A stretch of DNA of 64,000 bases, from contig NZ_JAUHHC010000001.1 of NCBI RefSeq assembly GCF_030410485.1, positions 310,001 through 374,000 on the forward strand. Direction: 5' to 3'. A program made the position numbers and the translations under genes. Numbering within the stretch: the stretch's first letter is position 1; the number at the start of each line of letters is the position of its first letter. The notes beneath the pieces are model-generated. The model did no database searches. It had not been told where the DNA came from and saw only the letters and a program-made list of their open reading frames with translations. Below, piece after piece: positions 38,197 to 48,165 of the stretch. This DNA is from Roseateles violae (GTDB lineage Bacteria; Pseudomonadota; Gammaproteobacteria; Burkholderiales; Burkholderiaceae_C).

Positions 38197-38221
38197 AAGG
38201 GTCTCGCTCTTTTGGAAAAGG

Positions 38222-38818
38222 TCAGGATGAGGAAGAGGCGGGCAGCGCAGCGGCGGCCGGGTCGGCCTCCGGCTTGCGGTACCAGCGGGGGTAATGGGTC
38301 TGCACGACCGGCCCGTCACTGCGCAAGGCATGGCAGCGGTCGAGCTGGAACGGCGGCTGGCCCGAGCCGTCGCCTTCGCGGGTGTCGATGACGATGCCGG
38401 CAAAGGCCTGGATCACGGCCGTCGGCAAGACCTGGCAAAGCTCGGTCAGATGGGTGCAACCCTTGACGCCGCCGAGGCGTTCCTTGACGCCAAGGCGGAA
38501 GCCCTTCATCAGGTTTAGGCCGACCAGGCGCGCGTAGGCGTCGCCATGCTCGTCACAGCTTCCCGGATAGGGCATCCAGCGGGTCTGCGAGCCGGCTTGG
38601 CGGATGTTCAGCTGCGCGTCGACGACCAGTCGCAGCAGCATGTCGTGCACCGGCTCGCCGGCCTTGCGCAGTTCGCCGGCCAGCATCAGGTCGCGGGCCT
38701 TGGTGTCGACCAGCTCGGCCTCGACATCGAACAAGCCGTCATCACGCGCATAGACCTGCACATCGAGGATGCGGCGATGCAGCAAACGGCGCTGTTCGGA
38801 GGGGCTGGACGAGGACAT
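38222..38818 (-). CDS. DUF2889 protein
   Basis: A 198-residue cytosolic protein of unknown function. Its order of segments is that of DUF2889: [71 protein letters not shown] and [21 protein letters not shown]. The GCTHL and CHAL cysteine-histidine pairs are conserved in the family and may bind metal. It precedes sucCD on the same strand, an association often seen in betaproteobacteria. Confidence 0.85.
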   Translation of the reverse strand: MSSSSPSEQRRLLHRRILDVQVYARDDGLFDVEAELVDTKARDLMLAGELRKAGEPVHDMLLRLVVDAQLNIRQAGSQTRWMPYPGSCDEHGDAYARLVGLNLMKGFRLGVKERLGGVKGCTHLTELCQVLPTAVIQAFAGIVIDTREGDGSGQPPFQLDRCHALRSDGPVVQTHYPRWYRKPEADPAAAALPASSSS

Positions 38819-39132
38819 GGCTGGAAAACGACGGTCGCGCCAACGAAGCCCGCGGGGACTGAAGCCGGCAGGCAGGGGCTTGGCGCAGCCGGCAATGTAG
38901 CATGCTGCGCCGCGTCAAGGCTTTCGCCCCACCCGCCCGGCCTGCCTGGCGGGGCGATTTCGGCGCGCCAACTATTGCGCATGCCGGGCTCCTGGCCGCC
39001 ATCGCGCAGCGGCTTGCCGAGCCGGGGGCGCTATCATTCGCACCCGTTACAAGTTCGCACAAGCCGAGGGTTGCCACCCGCGGAGCACAGCGAGAGCGCC
39101 GTTATGCGCTCAGAATATTGAGGCCCATCATC
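38819..39132. other. Divergent intergenic region, 314 bases
   Basis: This stretch lies between the DUF2889-sucCD start (leftward) and the secreted unknown gene (rightward). An open frame runs through part of it into the downstream gene, but its sequence looks non-coding (Pro/Arg-rich, no signal). TATCAT at about 39030 may be a -10 element; I see no matching -35, repeat or RNA structure. Confidence 0.4.
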
Positions 39133-40107
39133 GTGACAATCGACGCCAACCGCCCTCCGCAAGCCGCTGCTCGCGCTGTGTCCACGGACCTGCCCCAGCC
39201 CAGCCGCCGCGCGCTGCTGCTGGCCGCGGGCGGAGGTCTGCTGACGACGCTGTGCCATGCACAAAGCACCGATGCCGCGACGTCGGCCGGCACCCCGGCC
39301 ACCATCTCGGCCGCGAATTTCGGCGGCCCGGGCGCCATCGTTCTCGACCCGATCGCGCTGGCGATCCTGCACCATGCGCGCGGCGACGCGAGCTGGTCCA
39401 GCCGCCAGAAGATCCGCAACTATCTGAAGGCCGGCGGCCCGACCGGCCTGCTGGGCATCAACCCGCTGGCCAGTCCGACCGCCAGCCAGCTCTCGCCGGA
39501 CGCCCAGGCGATCGGCAAGGCCTGGCAGAACCTGCTGCTGGCTGGCAACGCCTTCCAGCGCGCCCGCGACTTCCAGCAGCTGGTCAGCCTGGTGGACGGC
39601 TATGCCGCCCGCGTGCTGAGCGCCGATCGCTACTTCCTGCCGCTGAACGGCCAGGGTTTCCTGTCCTATGAATACCTGGATGGCGAGTTGCTCAACGACG
39701 CCGGCCTGGTCGAACCCAACTATGGACATGCGGCGCTGCGCTTCGGCACGCTGGACCATGGCACGAGCGGTGCGATCCAGCTGCTGAACCTGCGCGTGCA
39801 GCAACTCAGCCCCGGCCTGAAGGCCCCGGTCGAGCTCTACCGCATCCCCACGCCGGACACGGTGCTAGCCGAGCGCCTGCTGAAGGATAAGGCCGCGACA
39901 AGCCAGTTGCTGGAGGTCCAGCTGCGTGCGACCGGCGCGTCGACCTGCTTCCCCCGCGGCGTCGCGATGAAGGGCGCGCCGCGTCCGCTGGCCGCGCTGG
40001 CGGTCGAATTCATCGTCATCGACAGCGCCGGCAACAAGCTGCACGCGAAGTCCTTCGACCCGCATCTGCGCCAGGGCAAGAAGGGCAGCTGCTCGGTCGC
40101 GGGCTGA
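39133..40107 (+). CDS. Exported protein of unknown function with Tat-like signal
   Basis: A protein of about 324 residues. GTG 39133 is chosen because GAGG lies 11 bases upstream and a twin-arginine-like leader follows at about 28-45 (PSRRALLLAAGGGLLTTLCHA). An earlier ATG at 38902 would put this signal deep inside the chain. The mature part contains ANFGGPGAIVLDPIALAILHHARGD, a Ser/Gln-rich middle, and NYGHAALRFGTLDHGTSG followed by ELYRIPTPDTV. I do not recognise a family. It is convergent with recX and has no obvious partner. Confidence 0.72.
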   Translation: MTIDANRPPQAAARAVSTDLPQPSRRALLLAAGGGLLTTLCHAQSTDAATSAGTPATISAANFGGPGAIVLDPIALAILHHARGDASWSSRQKIRNYLKAGGPTGLLGINPLASPTASQLSPDAQAIGKAWQNLLLAGNAFQRARDFQQLVSLVDGYAARVLSADRYFLPLNGQGFLSYEYLDGELLNDAGLVEPNYGHAALRFGTLDHGTSGAIQLLNLRVQQLSPGLKAPVELYRIPTPDTVLAERLLKDKAATSQLLEVQLRATGASTCFPRGVAMKGAPRPLAALAVEFIVIDSAGNKLHAKSFDPHLRQGKKGSCSVAG

Positions 40108-40165
40108 GCCGGCCTCACCGGCGGACTCGGCCAGACGGCCGCCAGCAGCGGCCCGGCGGCGCACC

Positions 40166-40681
40166 TCAATCGTTACTGCCGTCTGCGGCACGCAAAACCC
40201 GGCGCACGATCTCCGGCGCGAAACCACGCACCGTCAGAAAACGGATCTGCTTGGCCCGTTGCGCCGGGTCCATGGCCTGGCCTTCCACCGAGGCCGATGG
40301 GCCGACACCGAACTTGCGCCGCCAGACCAGCCGCGCCCGCTCGAATTCCGTCACACCCAGCTCGGCCTGCTGCCGTTCGTCCAGCGCCAGCCCATGCTGA
40401 GCCAACTCCTGCCGGATGCGCAGGCTGCCGTAGCGCTGCGTGCGGGCATGCAGGCGCGACTCGACGAAGCGCGCCTCGCTGAGATAGCCCTGGGTCTGCA
40501 GCCAGTCCAGCAGCGCATCGACCTCCGCCGACGCCTGCTCGGCCGCGGCATCGGGATCGCCGTCGCCCGCGTCCGGCGCGGCCTGGGCGATGCGCCACAG
40601 CTTGCGCCGCAGTTCAGCACGGCTGTGCTCGCGCTGGGACAGCAACGCGATCGCACGCGCCTTCAGCGACAGCGGCTTCAT
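40166..40681 (-). CDS. recX: Recombination regulator RecX
   Basis: A 171-residue helical-repeat protein that binds RecA filaments and modulates them. The family pattern is seen in KARAIALLSQREHSRAELRRKL, YLSEARFVESRLHARTQRYGSLRIRQEL and the C-terminal FLTVRGFAPEIVRRVLR. It lies about 70 bases downstream of recA on the same strand and is probably co-transcribed from the SOS-controlled recA promoter. Confidence 0.93.
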   Translation of the reverse strand: MKPLSLKARAIALLSQREHSRAELRRKLWRIAQAAPDAGDGDPDAAAEQASAEVDALLDWLQTQGYLSEARFVESRLHARTQRYGSLRIRQELAQHGLALDERQQAELGVTEFERARLVWRRKFGVGPSASVEGQAMDPAQRAKQIRFLTVRGFAPEIVRRVLRAADGSND

Positions 40682-40753
40682 TGATGCTCCACCGATCCGG
40701 CCGGATGCGCGGCACGGCCAGCCGGCGTTGGGCCGACCGAGGCCGCCGCCCGC

Positions 40754-41797
<1,044 letters not shown>

Positions 41798-41839
41798 ATG
41801 TCGTTCTCCTGAAAGGGCTGGGGCGGATTATCGCGCAAT

Positions 41840-41855
41840 CTGTATGTTTGTACAG
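41840..41855 (-). promoter_or_regulatory. LexA (SOS) box of recA
   Basis: CTGTATGTTTGTACAG has the CTG-N10-CAG form with an AT-rich centre, the standard LexA operator. It overlaps the recA -10 element, 43 bases before the start codon. Confidence 0.92.
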
Positions 41856-41880
41856 TATTTGGCGATTGTGCATTTGACAA
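41852..41880 (-). promoter_or_regulatory. Sigma-70 promoter of recA
   Basis: On the minus strand, -35 TTGTCA (41875-41880) and -10 TACTGT (41852-41857) are exactly 17 bases apart. The -10 lies inside the SOS box, so LexA would block polymerase directly. Confidence 0.8.
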
Positions 41881-42020
41881 GTCCTGCCGAGGCCGGATTC
41901 CTGCTGCGTGTGACTTCATCGTAGGGGGTCGCTAGCTCACCAGATGAGCCAGCATCGAAAAAGCGGGGCGGCGCTGCTTCTTAGAATCAGCACAAGAACG
42001 ACGATTTCGGAGATAGGCCC

Positions 42021-42692
42021 ATGCGCATCCTCATTGCTGAAGACGACCAAGTGCTGGCCGACGGGCTGTTGCGCTCGCTGCGGGCCTCCGGCTATGCGGT
42101 CGACCAAGTCGGCACCGGCACCGAGGCCGATGCCGCGCTGGCCTCGCATGAGTTCGATCTGGTGATCCTCGACCTGGGCCTGCCCAAGCTGCATGGCCAC
42201 GAGGTGCTGCGCAAGCTGCGCGCGCGCGGCTCGGCCGTGCCGGTGCTGATCCTGACGGCCGCCGACAGCGTCGAGCAGCGGGTCAAGGGCCTGGACCTAG
42301 GCGCCGACGATTACATGGCCAAGCCCTTCTCGCTGCAGGAGCTGGAGGCACGCGTGCGCGCATTGACGCGCCGCGGCCTGGGCACCGCCTCCAGCATCAT
42401 CAAGCATGGGCCCTTGAGCTTCGACGCCACCGGCCGCGTCGCCTATATCAACGAGCAGATGATCGAGCTGTCGGCGCGCGAGCTGTCGCTGCTGGAGGTG
42501 CTCTTGCAGCGCGCCGGCCGCCTGGTCAGCAAGGATCAGCTGGTCGAGCGCCTGTGCGAATGGGGCGAAGAGGTCAGCAACAACGCGATCGAGGTTTACA
42601 TCCACCGGCTGCGCAAGAAGATCGAGCAGGGCCCGATCCGCATCGCCACCGTGCGCGGCCTCGGCTATTGCCTGGAAAAAATCCCCGGCTGA
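42021..42692 (+). CDS. OmpR/PhoB-family response regulator
   Basis: A 223-residue two-component regulator. The receiver has EDDQ as acidic pocket, phospho-acceptor Asp51 in LVILDLGLP, and the conserved Lys in DDYMAKPFSLQEL. The C-terminal winged helix has IELSARELSLLEVLLQRAGRLVSKDQL and NNAIEVYIHRLRKKI, typical DNA-recognition elements. It lies 63 bases upstream of its sensor kinase on the same strand, in the style of QseB or TctD. The signal is unknown. It is divergent from recA. Confidence 0.93.
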   Translation: MRILIAEDDQVLADGLLRSLRASGYAVDQVGTGTEADAALASHEFDLVILDLGLPKLHGHEVLRKLRARGSAVPVLILTAADSVEQRVKGLDLGADDYMAKPFSLQELEARVRALTRRGLGTASSIIKHGPLSFDATGRVAYINEQMIELSARELSLLEVLLQRAGRLVSKDQLVERLCEWGEEVSNNAIEVYIHRLRKKIEQGPIRIATVRGLGYCLEKIPG

Positions 42693-42755
42693 GCGCGAGC
42701 CTGGAGTGGTCTGCCATCGGCGCCGCTGACGGGCCGGGCGTTATCCTGCGCGCCA

Positions 42756-44264
42756 ATGAGCACAAATGCCGGAAACCGCTCGCTGTTCGGCGAAATCCTC
42801 GACTGGATGCTGGCGCCGCTGCTGCTGATCTGGCCGATCAGCGTCGCGCTGACCTGGCTGGTGGCGCAGGGCATCGCCAACCGCCCCTACGACCGCGAGC
42901 TCGGCGAGATGGCGCGCAGCCTGGGCCTGCAGGTGGCCGCCGAGGCGCCGGTCGGGCGCAGCGCGAAGAACCGCTATGCGCTGGCGCCGGAGGCGGCGGC
43001 GCTCTTGCGCGCCGACGAGACCGACACGGTGTTCTACCAGGTGCTGGGCCTGCGCGGCGAACTGCTCAGCGGCGACGCGCAATTGCCGGTGCCCAGCAGC
43101 GACGAGGACAGCGCCGCCATCGTGCCCTGGGAGCTGCGCTACCGCGACGACGAGGTCGGCAACGAGCGGGTGCGCGTGGCCTATCTGTGGGTGGCACCCG
43201 AGAACCAGATCAATGGCCAGGCCGGCAGCAGCAAGCTGATGCTGGTGCAGGTGGCCGAGACCCTGGGCAAGCGCGCGCGCCTGACCAACGAGATCATCAA
43301 GGGCGTGATCCTGCCGCAGTTCGTGATCCTGCCGCTGGCCGTGCTGCTGGTCTGGTTGGCGCTGGCGCGCGGCATCGCGCCGCTGAACGAGTTGCAGCGC
43401 CGCATCCGCTCGCGCGACAGCTCGGACCTGTCGCCGATCGACGAGCGCCGCATCCCCGACGAGGTCGCCCCGCTGGTGCGCGCGATCAACGATCTGCTGG
43501 GCCGGCTCGACCAGTCGATCGGCGCGCAAAAGCATTTCCTTGCCGACGCCGCGCATCAGCTGAAAACACCGCTGGCCGGCTTGCGCACCCAGGCCGAATT
43601 CGCCCAGCGAGAGATCGACGAGGGGCGCAGCCAGCCGGCCGAGCTGAAGCGCTCGCTGCAGCAGATCGCGCTCTCGAGCCAGCGCGCCGCCCATATGGTC
43701 AACCAGCTCTTGGCGATGGCGCGCGCCGAGGACAAGGAACACGCGGCGCGGCGCAGCGAGGTCAATATCGCGCGCATCGCGATGGAGACGGTGCGCGACT
43801 TCGTACCGCGCGCCTTCGACAAGTCGCTGGACCTCGGCTACGAGGGCCCCGATGCCGAGCACAGCACCCTGCGCGTGCTGGGCCATCCGCTGCTGATCCG
43901 CGAGCTGATCCGCAATCTGGTCGACAACGCGCTGCTGTACACGCCGCCGCGCGGCACGGTGACGGTGCGCGTCGTCGAAGACCCGTTCGGCCAGGTCAGC
44001 GTCTTGCAGGTCGAGGACTCGGGCCCGGGCATTCCGGAGAGCGAGCGCGACAAGGTGTTCCAGCCCTTCTACCGCGCCTTGGGCACCAATACCGACGGTT
44101 CCGGCCTGGGCCTGGCCATCGTGCGCGAGATCGCCCACCAGCACGAGGCCGAGATCACGCTCGACGATGCCCGCCAGCGCCGCCCCGGCCTGGCCGAAGC
44201 GGACGGCCAAGGGCCCGGCGCACGCTTCACCATTCGCTTTCACGCGCATCCCGCGGACAAGTGA
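42756..44264 (+). CDS. Sensor histidine kinase (TctE/QseC style)
   Basis: A 502-residue inner-membrane kinase. Two transmembrane helices (about 16-37 and 188-206) enclose a periplasmic domain of about 150 residues of 2CSK_N type. After a HAMP-like linker, the phospho-acceptor is His267 in FLADAAHQLKTPLAGL. The ATP-binding domain shows the N-box ELIRNLVDNALLYTP, G1 VEDSGPGIP and G2 GSGLGLAIV. It phosphorylates the regulator encoded just upstream. TctE homologues sense tricarboxylates, but the ligand here is not known. A terminator follows. Confidence 0.93.
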   Translation: MSTNAGNRSLFGEILDWMLAPLLLIWPISVALTWLVAQGIANRPYDRELGEMARSLGLQVAAEAPVGRSAKNRYALAPEAAALLRADETDTVFYQVLGLRGELLSGDAQLPVPSSDEDSAAIVPWELRYRDDEVGNERVRVAYLWVAPENQINGQAGSSKLMLVQVAETLGKRARLTNEIIKGVILPQFVILPLAVLLVWLALARGIAPLNELQRRIRSRDSSDLSPIDERRIPDEVAPLVRAINDLLGRLDQSIGAQKHFLADAAHQLKTPLAGLRTQAEFAQREIDEGRSQPAELKRSLQQIALSSQRAAHMVNQLLAMARAEDKEHAARRSEVNIARIAMETVRDFVPRAFDKSLDLGYEGPDAEHSTLRVLGHPLLIRELIRNLVDNALLYTPPRGTVTVRVVEDPFGQVSVLQVEDSGPGIPESERDKVFQPFYRALGTNTDGSGLGLAIVREIAHQHEAEITLDDARQRRPGLAEADGQGPGARFTIRFHAHPADK

Positions 44265-44299
44265 GGACTCAGCCGCGCAGTAGCGGGCGCGCGGGACCA

Positions 44300-44318
44300 G
44301 CCCCGGCCGGCCCGGGGC
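44300..44318 (+). terminator. Terminator after the sensor kinase
   Basis: A 7-bp GC-only stem (GCCCCGG/CCGGGGC) with a five-base loop, followed by GTTTCATTTC, 35 bases after the kinase stop and close to the convergent rodA end. Confidence 0.6.
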
Positions 44319-44326
44319 GTTTCATT

Positions 44327-45478
44327 TCAAGACTGAATCAAGCGGCGGCTCTTCGAGATCGACATCAGCATTCCCAGGCCGATGCCCAGGGTCACCATCG
44401 CCGTGCCGCCATAGCTGATGAAGGGCAGCGGCACGCCGACCACCGGCAGGATGCCGCTGACCATGCCCATATTGACGAAGACATAGGTGAAGAAGGACAG
44501 CGTCACCGCCCCGGCCAGCAGGCGCGAGAACAGCGCCGGCGCGTCCGAGGCGATCATCAGCCCGCGCAGGATCAGCGCGCTGAAGCCGGCCAGCAGGGCC
44601 AGCGCGCCGGCCAGGCCGAACTCCTCGCCGAATGCGGCGAAGATGAAGTCGGTGGTGCGCTCGGGGATGAACTCCAGATGCGTCTGCGTGCCCTTCATGA
44701 AGCCCTTGCCGGTGACGCCGCCGGAGCCGATCGCGATCTCGCCCTGGATAATGTGGAAGCCCTTGCCCAGCGGGTCCTTGGTCGGGTCCAGCAGCGTGCA
44801 GACGCGGTTCTTCTGGTATTCGCGCAGCACCGGCCATTTGACCTCCGGCTGGCAGATCGCCTCCTCGCTCATCACCAGGGCGGTGATGGCGATCGCACCC
44901 ACAACAAAGGCCGGAATGATCAGCCGCCAGGACAGCCCGGCAAAGAAGATCACGTACAACCCGGCCGAGGCGACCAGGATGGCCGTGCCCAGGTCCGGCT
45001 GCTTGGCGACCAGGCCCACCGGGATCGCCAGCAGGGCAAAGGCGGCGAAGAAGTCGGGCAGGCGCAGCACGCCCTCGCGCTTCTGGAACCACCAGGCCAG
45101 CATCAGCGGCATCGCGATCTTCAAGAGCTCCGAGGGCTGGATCACGATGCCGACATTGAGCCAGCGCGTCGCGCCCTTCTTGGTGATGCCGAACAGCGCG
45201 GTCGCGACCAGCAGCGCCACGCCGGCCGCGTAGAGCGGAATCGCCAGCGCCATCAGGCGCTGCGGCGGCACCTGGGCGACGATGAAGATGATGGCCAGCG
45301 ACAGGAGCATATTGCGGCCATGGTCGACGAAGCGCGTGCCATGGTCGTAGCCGGCCGAATACATGCACAGGAGGCCCAGGCCCATCAGCCAGAGGATCGC
45401 GAACAGCAGCGGCAGGTCGAAGCCCTGGAACCAGGGCTTGATCCGCTGCAAGAGGCTCGGTTTGTCAATGACGGTCAT
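44327..45478 (-). CDS. rodA: Peptidoglycan glycosyltransferase RodA
   Basis: A 383-residue SEDS-family polymerase with about ten transmembrane helices that builds glycan strands for cell elongation. Hallmarks are QPDLGTAILV, the long loop ending in TGKGFMKGTQTHLEFIPERTTDFIFAAFGEEFG with the catalytic Asp region, and PFISYGGTAM. A Cys-containing loop (ICQPEVKWPVLREYQKNRVCTLL order) lies between helices, as in other betaproteobacterial RodA. Its ATG overlaps the mrdA stop by four bases. Confidence 0.96.
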   Translation of the reverse strand: MTVIDKPSLLQRIKPWFQGFDLPLLFAILWLMGLGLLCMYSAGYDHGTRFVDHGRNMLLSLAIIFIVAQVPPQRLMALAIPLYAAGVALLVATALFGITKKGATRWLNVGIVIQPSELLKIAMPLMLAWWFQKREGVLRLPDFFAAFALLAIPVGLVAKQPDLGTAILVASAGLYVIFFAGLSWRLIIPAFVVGAIAITALVMSEEAICQPEVKWPVLREYQKNRVCTLLDPTKDPLGKGFHIIQGEIAIGSGGVTGKGFMKGTQTHLEFIPERTTDFIFAAFGEEFGLAGALALLAGFSALILRGLMIASDAPALFSRLLAGAVTLSFFTYVFVNMGMVSGILPVVGVPLPFISYGGTAMVTLGIGLGMLMSISKSRRLIQS

Positions 45479-47496
45479 CGCGATGCTCCCGAGGCCACCG
45501 CGGCGGCGGCCGATGCCGCCCCCGAAGCCGGCGCCGACGCGGCCGCCGGCTGCCCCGGCAGCGGCACCTCGATCGCGCGGCGCGGCGTGCCGACCGGCGG
45601 CCCGCTCTTGCCCTGCTGGGTCAGCGCGATGTCTTCCTCGCTCGGGTACTGGCCCATCAGCATGTAGTCGAACACGCGGCGCGCGATCGGTGCGGCCGAG
45701 GTGGAACCGAAGCCGGCGTTCTCGACGATCAGCGCCAGCGCGATCGTCGGCGCCTCGGCCGGCGCGAAGGCGACATAGAGCGAATGATCGCGCTTGCGCT
45801 CGTCGGCCTTGATGCTGCTGTATTTCTCGCCGGCCTTCAGGCCGATGGCCTGGGCGGTGCCGGTCTTGCCGCCGCTGGTGTAGCCGGCACCGGCGAACAC
45901 CGTCCGCGAGGTGCCTTCCAGGGTCACGCCATGCATGGCATTGCGGATCACGTCGACGTCGGCCGGCCGCAGCGGCAGCGGCGACAGCGCATCGCTGGCG
46001 ACGCGGCGCTGCTCATGCTTGACCACGTCCTCGATCTCGCGCACCAGGCGCGGCTTGAAGCGCAGGCCGCCGGTCGACAGCGTGGACACGGCGGTGGCGA
46101 TCTGCAGCATGGTGAAGTTGTTGTAGCCCTGGCCGATGCCCAGCGAGATGGTCTCACCGGCATACCATTTCTGCTGCTCGGGGCGGCGGAACTTGCGGCG
46201 CTTCCATTCGGTCGAGGGCAGGTCGCCGGTCACCTCGCCCTGCAGATCGATCTCGGTCTTGCGGCCGAAGCCGAAGGGCTCCAGCTCGTCGTGGATCAGG
46301 TCCACGCCCATCTCGTTGGCGAGGCTGTAGAAATAGACGTTTGAGGAGCTGACGATGGCCAGGCGCATGTCCTTGGGGCCGGGCCGGTCGACCTCGGGAC
46401 TGCCGAAGACGCGGCCGCCGAAGCTGAAGGTCAGGTTGTCCTGGATCACCAGGCGCGGGTCGCGCTTGCCCGAATTCAGCGCCGCCATCGCCATGAAGGG
46501 CTTGAAGGTCGAGCCGGGCGGGTAGGTGCCGCGCAGCGCGCGATTCAGCAGCGGCTTGTCGATGTTCTCGTTCAGATCGCGCCAGCTGTCGGCGTCGATG
46601 CCGTCGACGAACAGATTGGGGTCGAAGGTCGGCTTGGAGACGAAGGCCAGCACCTCGCCGCTGCGCGGATCGATCGCCACCAGCGCGCCGCGACGCTCGC
46701 CGAACAGCTGCTCGACCAGGGCCTGCAGCCGGATGTCGATCGACAGATGCAAGGTATTGCCGGGCGTCGGCGGCCGGTGCGCGAGGCGCCGCACCGCGCG
46801 GCCGGCCGCGCTGGTCTCGACCTGCTCGAAGCCGGTGATGCCGTGCAGCTCATGCTCGTAGCTCTGCTCCAGGCCCAGCTTGCCGATGTACTCGGTGCCG
46901 CGGTAGTTGGCGAGGTCCTCTTCCTCCCAGTCGTCCATCGCCTTCTTCTCGGCCTGGTTGATGCGGCCGATATAGCCGATCAGATGGCTGCCGACCTCGC
47001 CGAAGGGATAGTTGCGGAACAGCCGCGCCTTGATGTCGACACCCGGAAAGCGGAAGCGCTGCGCGGTGAAGCGCGCGACCTCGGTGTCGCTCAGCTTGGT
47101 GCGGATCGGCAGCGACTCGAAGTTCTTGCTTTCTTCCATCAGGCGCTTGAAGCGACGGCGGTCGCGCTGCTGGATCTCGATCACCTGGGCCAGCTGGTCG
47201 ATGGTCGCATCGAGGTCGGCGACCTTGGCGGGCGTGATCTCCAGCGTGTAGGCCGAGTAGTTGCTGGCCAGCACGATGCCGTTGCGGTCCTTGATCAGGC
47301 CGCGATTCGGCACGATGGGCACGACGGTGACGCGGTTCGCCTCGGCGCGATCGGACAGGCTGTCGTGCTGCAGCACCTGCAGGAAGACCAGCCGCGCCAG
47401 CAGCAGGCCGAAGCAGAACAGCACGAAGGCCGCCGCCGCGAGCAGGCGCAGGCGGAAGCGCGACAGCTCCTGCTTGAGGTTCTTCAGGACGACCAT
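45475..47496 (-). CDS. mrdA: Penicillin-binding protein 2 (elongation transpeptidase)
   Basis: A 673-residue class B PBP. An N-terminal helix (LRLLAAAAFVLFCFGLLLARLVFL) anchors it. A pedestal domain follows (RGLIKDRNGIVLASNYSAYTLEI). The transpeptidase carries SxxK in YPPGSTFKPFMAM, SxN in IVSSSNVYFYSLA and KTG in SGGKTGTAQA. It crosslinks peptidoglycan with RodA in the elongasome. The Ala/Ser/Pro-rich C-terminal tail of about 40 residues is low complexity. It lies downstream of mreD but is separated from it by a structured repeat of about 116 bases. Confidence 0.97.
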   Translation of the reverse strand: MVVLKNLKQELSRFRLRLLAAAAFVLFCFGLLLARLVFLQVLQHDSLSDRAEANRVTVVPIVPNRGLIKDRNGIVLASNYSAYTLEITPAKVADLDATIDQLAQVIEIQQRDRRRFKRLMEESKNFESLPIRTKLSDTEVARFTAQRFRFPGVDIKARLFRNYPFGEVGSHLIGYIGRINQAEKKAMDDWEEEDLANYRGTEYIGKLGLEQSYEHELHGITGFEQVETSAAGRAVRRLAHRPPTPGNTLHLSIDIRLQALVEQLFGERRGALVAIDPRSGEVLAFVSKPTFDPNLFVDGIDADSWRDLNENIDKPLLNRALRGTYPPGSTFKPFMAMAALNSGKRDPRLVIQDNLTFSFGGRVFGSPEVDRPGPKDMRLAIVSSSNVYFYSLANEMGVDLIHDELEPFGFGRKTEIDLQGEVTGDLPSTEWKRRKFRRPEQQKWYAGETISLGIGQGYNNFTMLQIATAVSTLSTGGLRFKPRLVREIEDVVKHEQRRVASDALSPLPLRPADVDVIRNAMHGVTLEGTSRTVFAGAGYTSGGKTGTAQAIGLKAGEKYSSIKADERKRDHSLYVAFAPAEAPTIALALIVENAGFGSTSAAPIARRVFDYMLMGQYPSEEDIALTQQGKSGPPVGTPRRAIEVPLPGQPAAASAPASGAASAAAAVASGASR

Positions 47497-47524
47497 GGCT
47501 TCGCGCGCGTGTGGAATTTGCGGA

Positions 47525-47640
47525 CCGAGCGCCGGGCCGCCCCAAGCCGGCCCGCCATGGCGATGTGCTTGCCGGTCGATCCGGCAAGCATCGCCGTCCC
47601 CTCGGGGGACCGGCCAAGGTATTCCTTGGACGAGGGGTTC
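47525..47640 (-). repeat. Structured intergenic repeat, copy 1 (mreD-mrdA)
   Basis: A 116-base element lies between mreD and mrdA, so it is inside the operon transcript. Its stems are GCTTGCCGG/CCGGCAAGC (47567-47575, 47581-47589), CCAAGG/CCTTGG (47614-47619, 47624-47629), a CCCC/GGGG turn between them, and a GGGCCGC...GCGGGCC-like stem at the other end. It ends a few bases from the mreD stop codon. A second copy lies at 53860-54047 with the same stems. Confidence 0.82.
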
Positions 47641-47643
47641 ACT

Positions 47644-48165
47644 TCAAAGCGGACGGTTCGCATCGCGGTCGGGCGCGCGGCGTTGCGGAGCCAGCAACAG
47701 CAGCGTGGCCAGCGGCCACAGCAAGGCCTCGAACAGCGGGGCCAGCAGCAGCGACCAGCCCGGCCACATGCCGCCGACGGCCAGCCGCACCAAGAGCGCC
47801 ACCACATGCGCGACGAAGAACAGCGGCAGCACCTGCATCGCCTGCGCGGGCAGGCTGAACCAGGGCAGGCGGCGGTGCATCATGATCGCGCCGAAGCTCA
47901 AGACGCTGTAGGACAGCGCATGCTGGCCGAGCAGCGAGCCATGGTGGACATCGACCAGCAGCCCGAAGATGAAGGCCCAGACGACGCCAACGCGGCGCGG
48001 CTGGTGCACGCCCCAGAACACCAGCACGACGGCCAGCAGATCCGGCATCGCCGCAAGGCGGCCGATCGGCACCATATCGACCATCAGCGCCAGCAGCAGC
48101 GTCAGCGCGATGAAGAAGGGGTTGACCGGCAGCAGCAGCTGGTCGGATCCGCGCGGCATGATCAT
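47644..48165 (-). CDS. mreD: Rod-shape-determining protein MreD
   Basis: A 173-residue membrane protein with about five helices, including LLPVNPFFIALTLLLALMVDMVP near the start and AVVLVFWGVHQPRRVGVVWAFIFGLLVDVHHGSLLGQHAL, the conserved MreD segment. It supports elongasome assembly with MreB and MreC. Its ATG overlaps the mreC stop by four bases. The 3' end is followed at once by the structured repeat. Confidence 0.93.
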   Translation of the reverse strand: MIMPRGSDQLLLPVNPFFIALTLLLALMVDMVPIGRLAAMPDLLAVVLVFWGVHQPRRVGVVWAFIFGLLVDVHHGSLLGQHALSYSVLSFGAIMMHRRLPWFSLPAQAMQVLPLFFVAHVVALLVRLAVGGMWPGWSLLLAPLFEALLWPLATLLLLAPQRRAPDRDANRPL

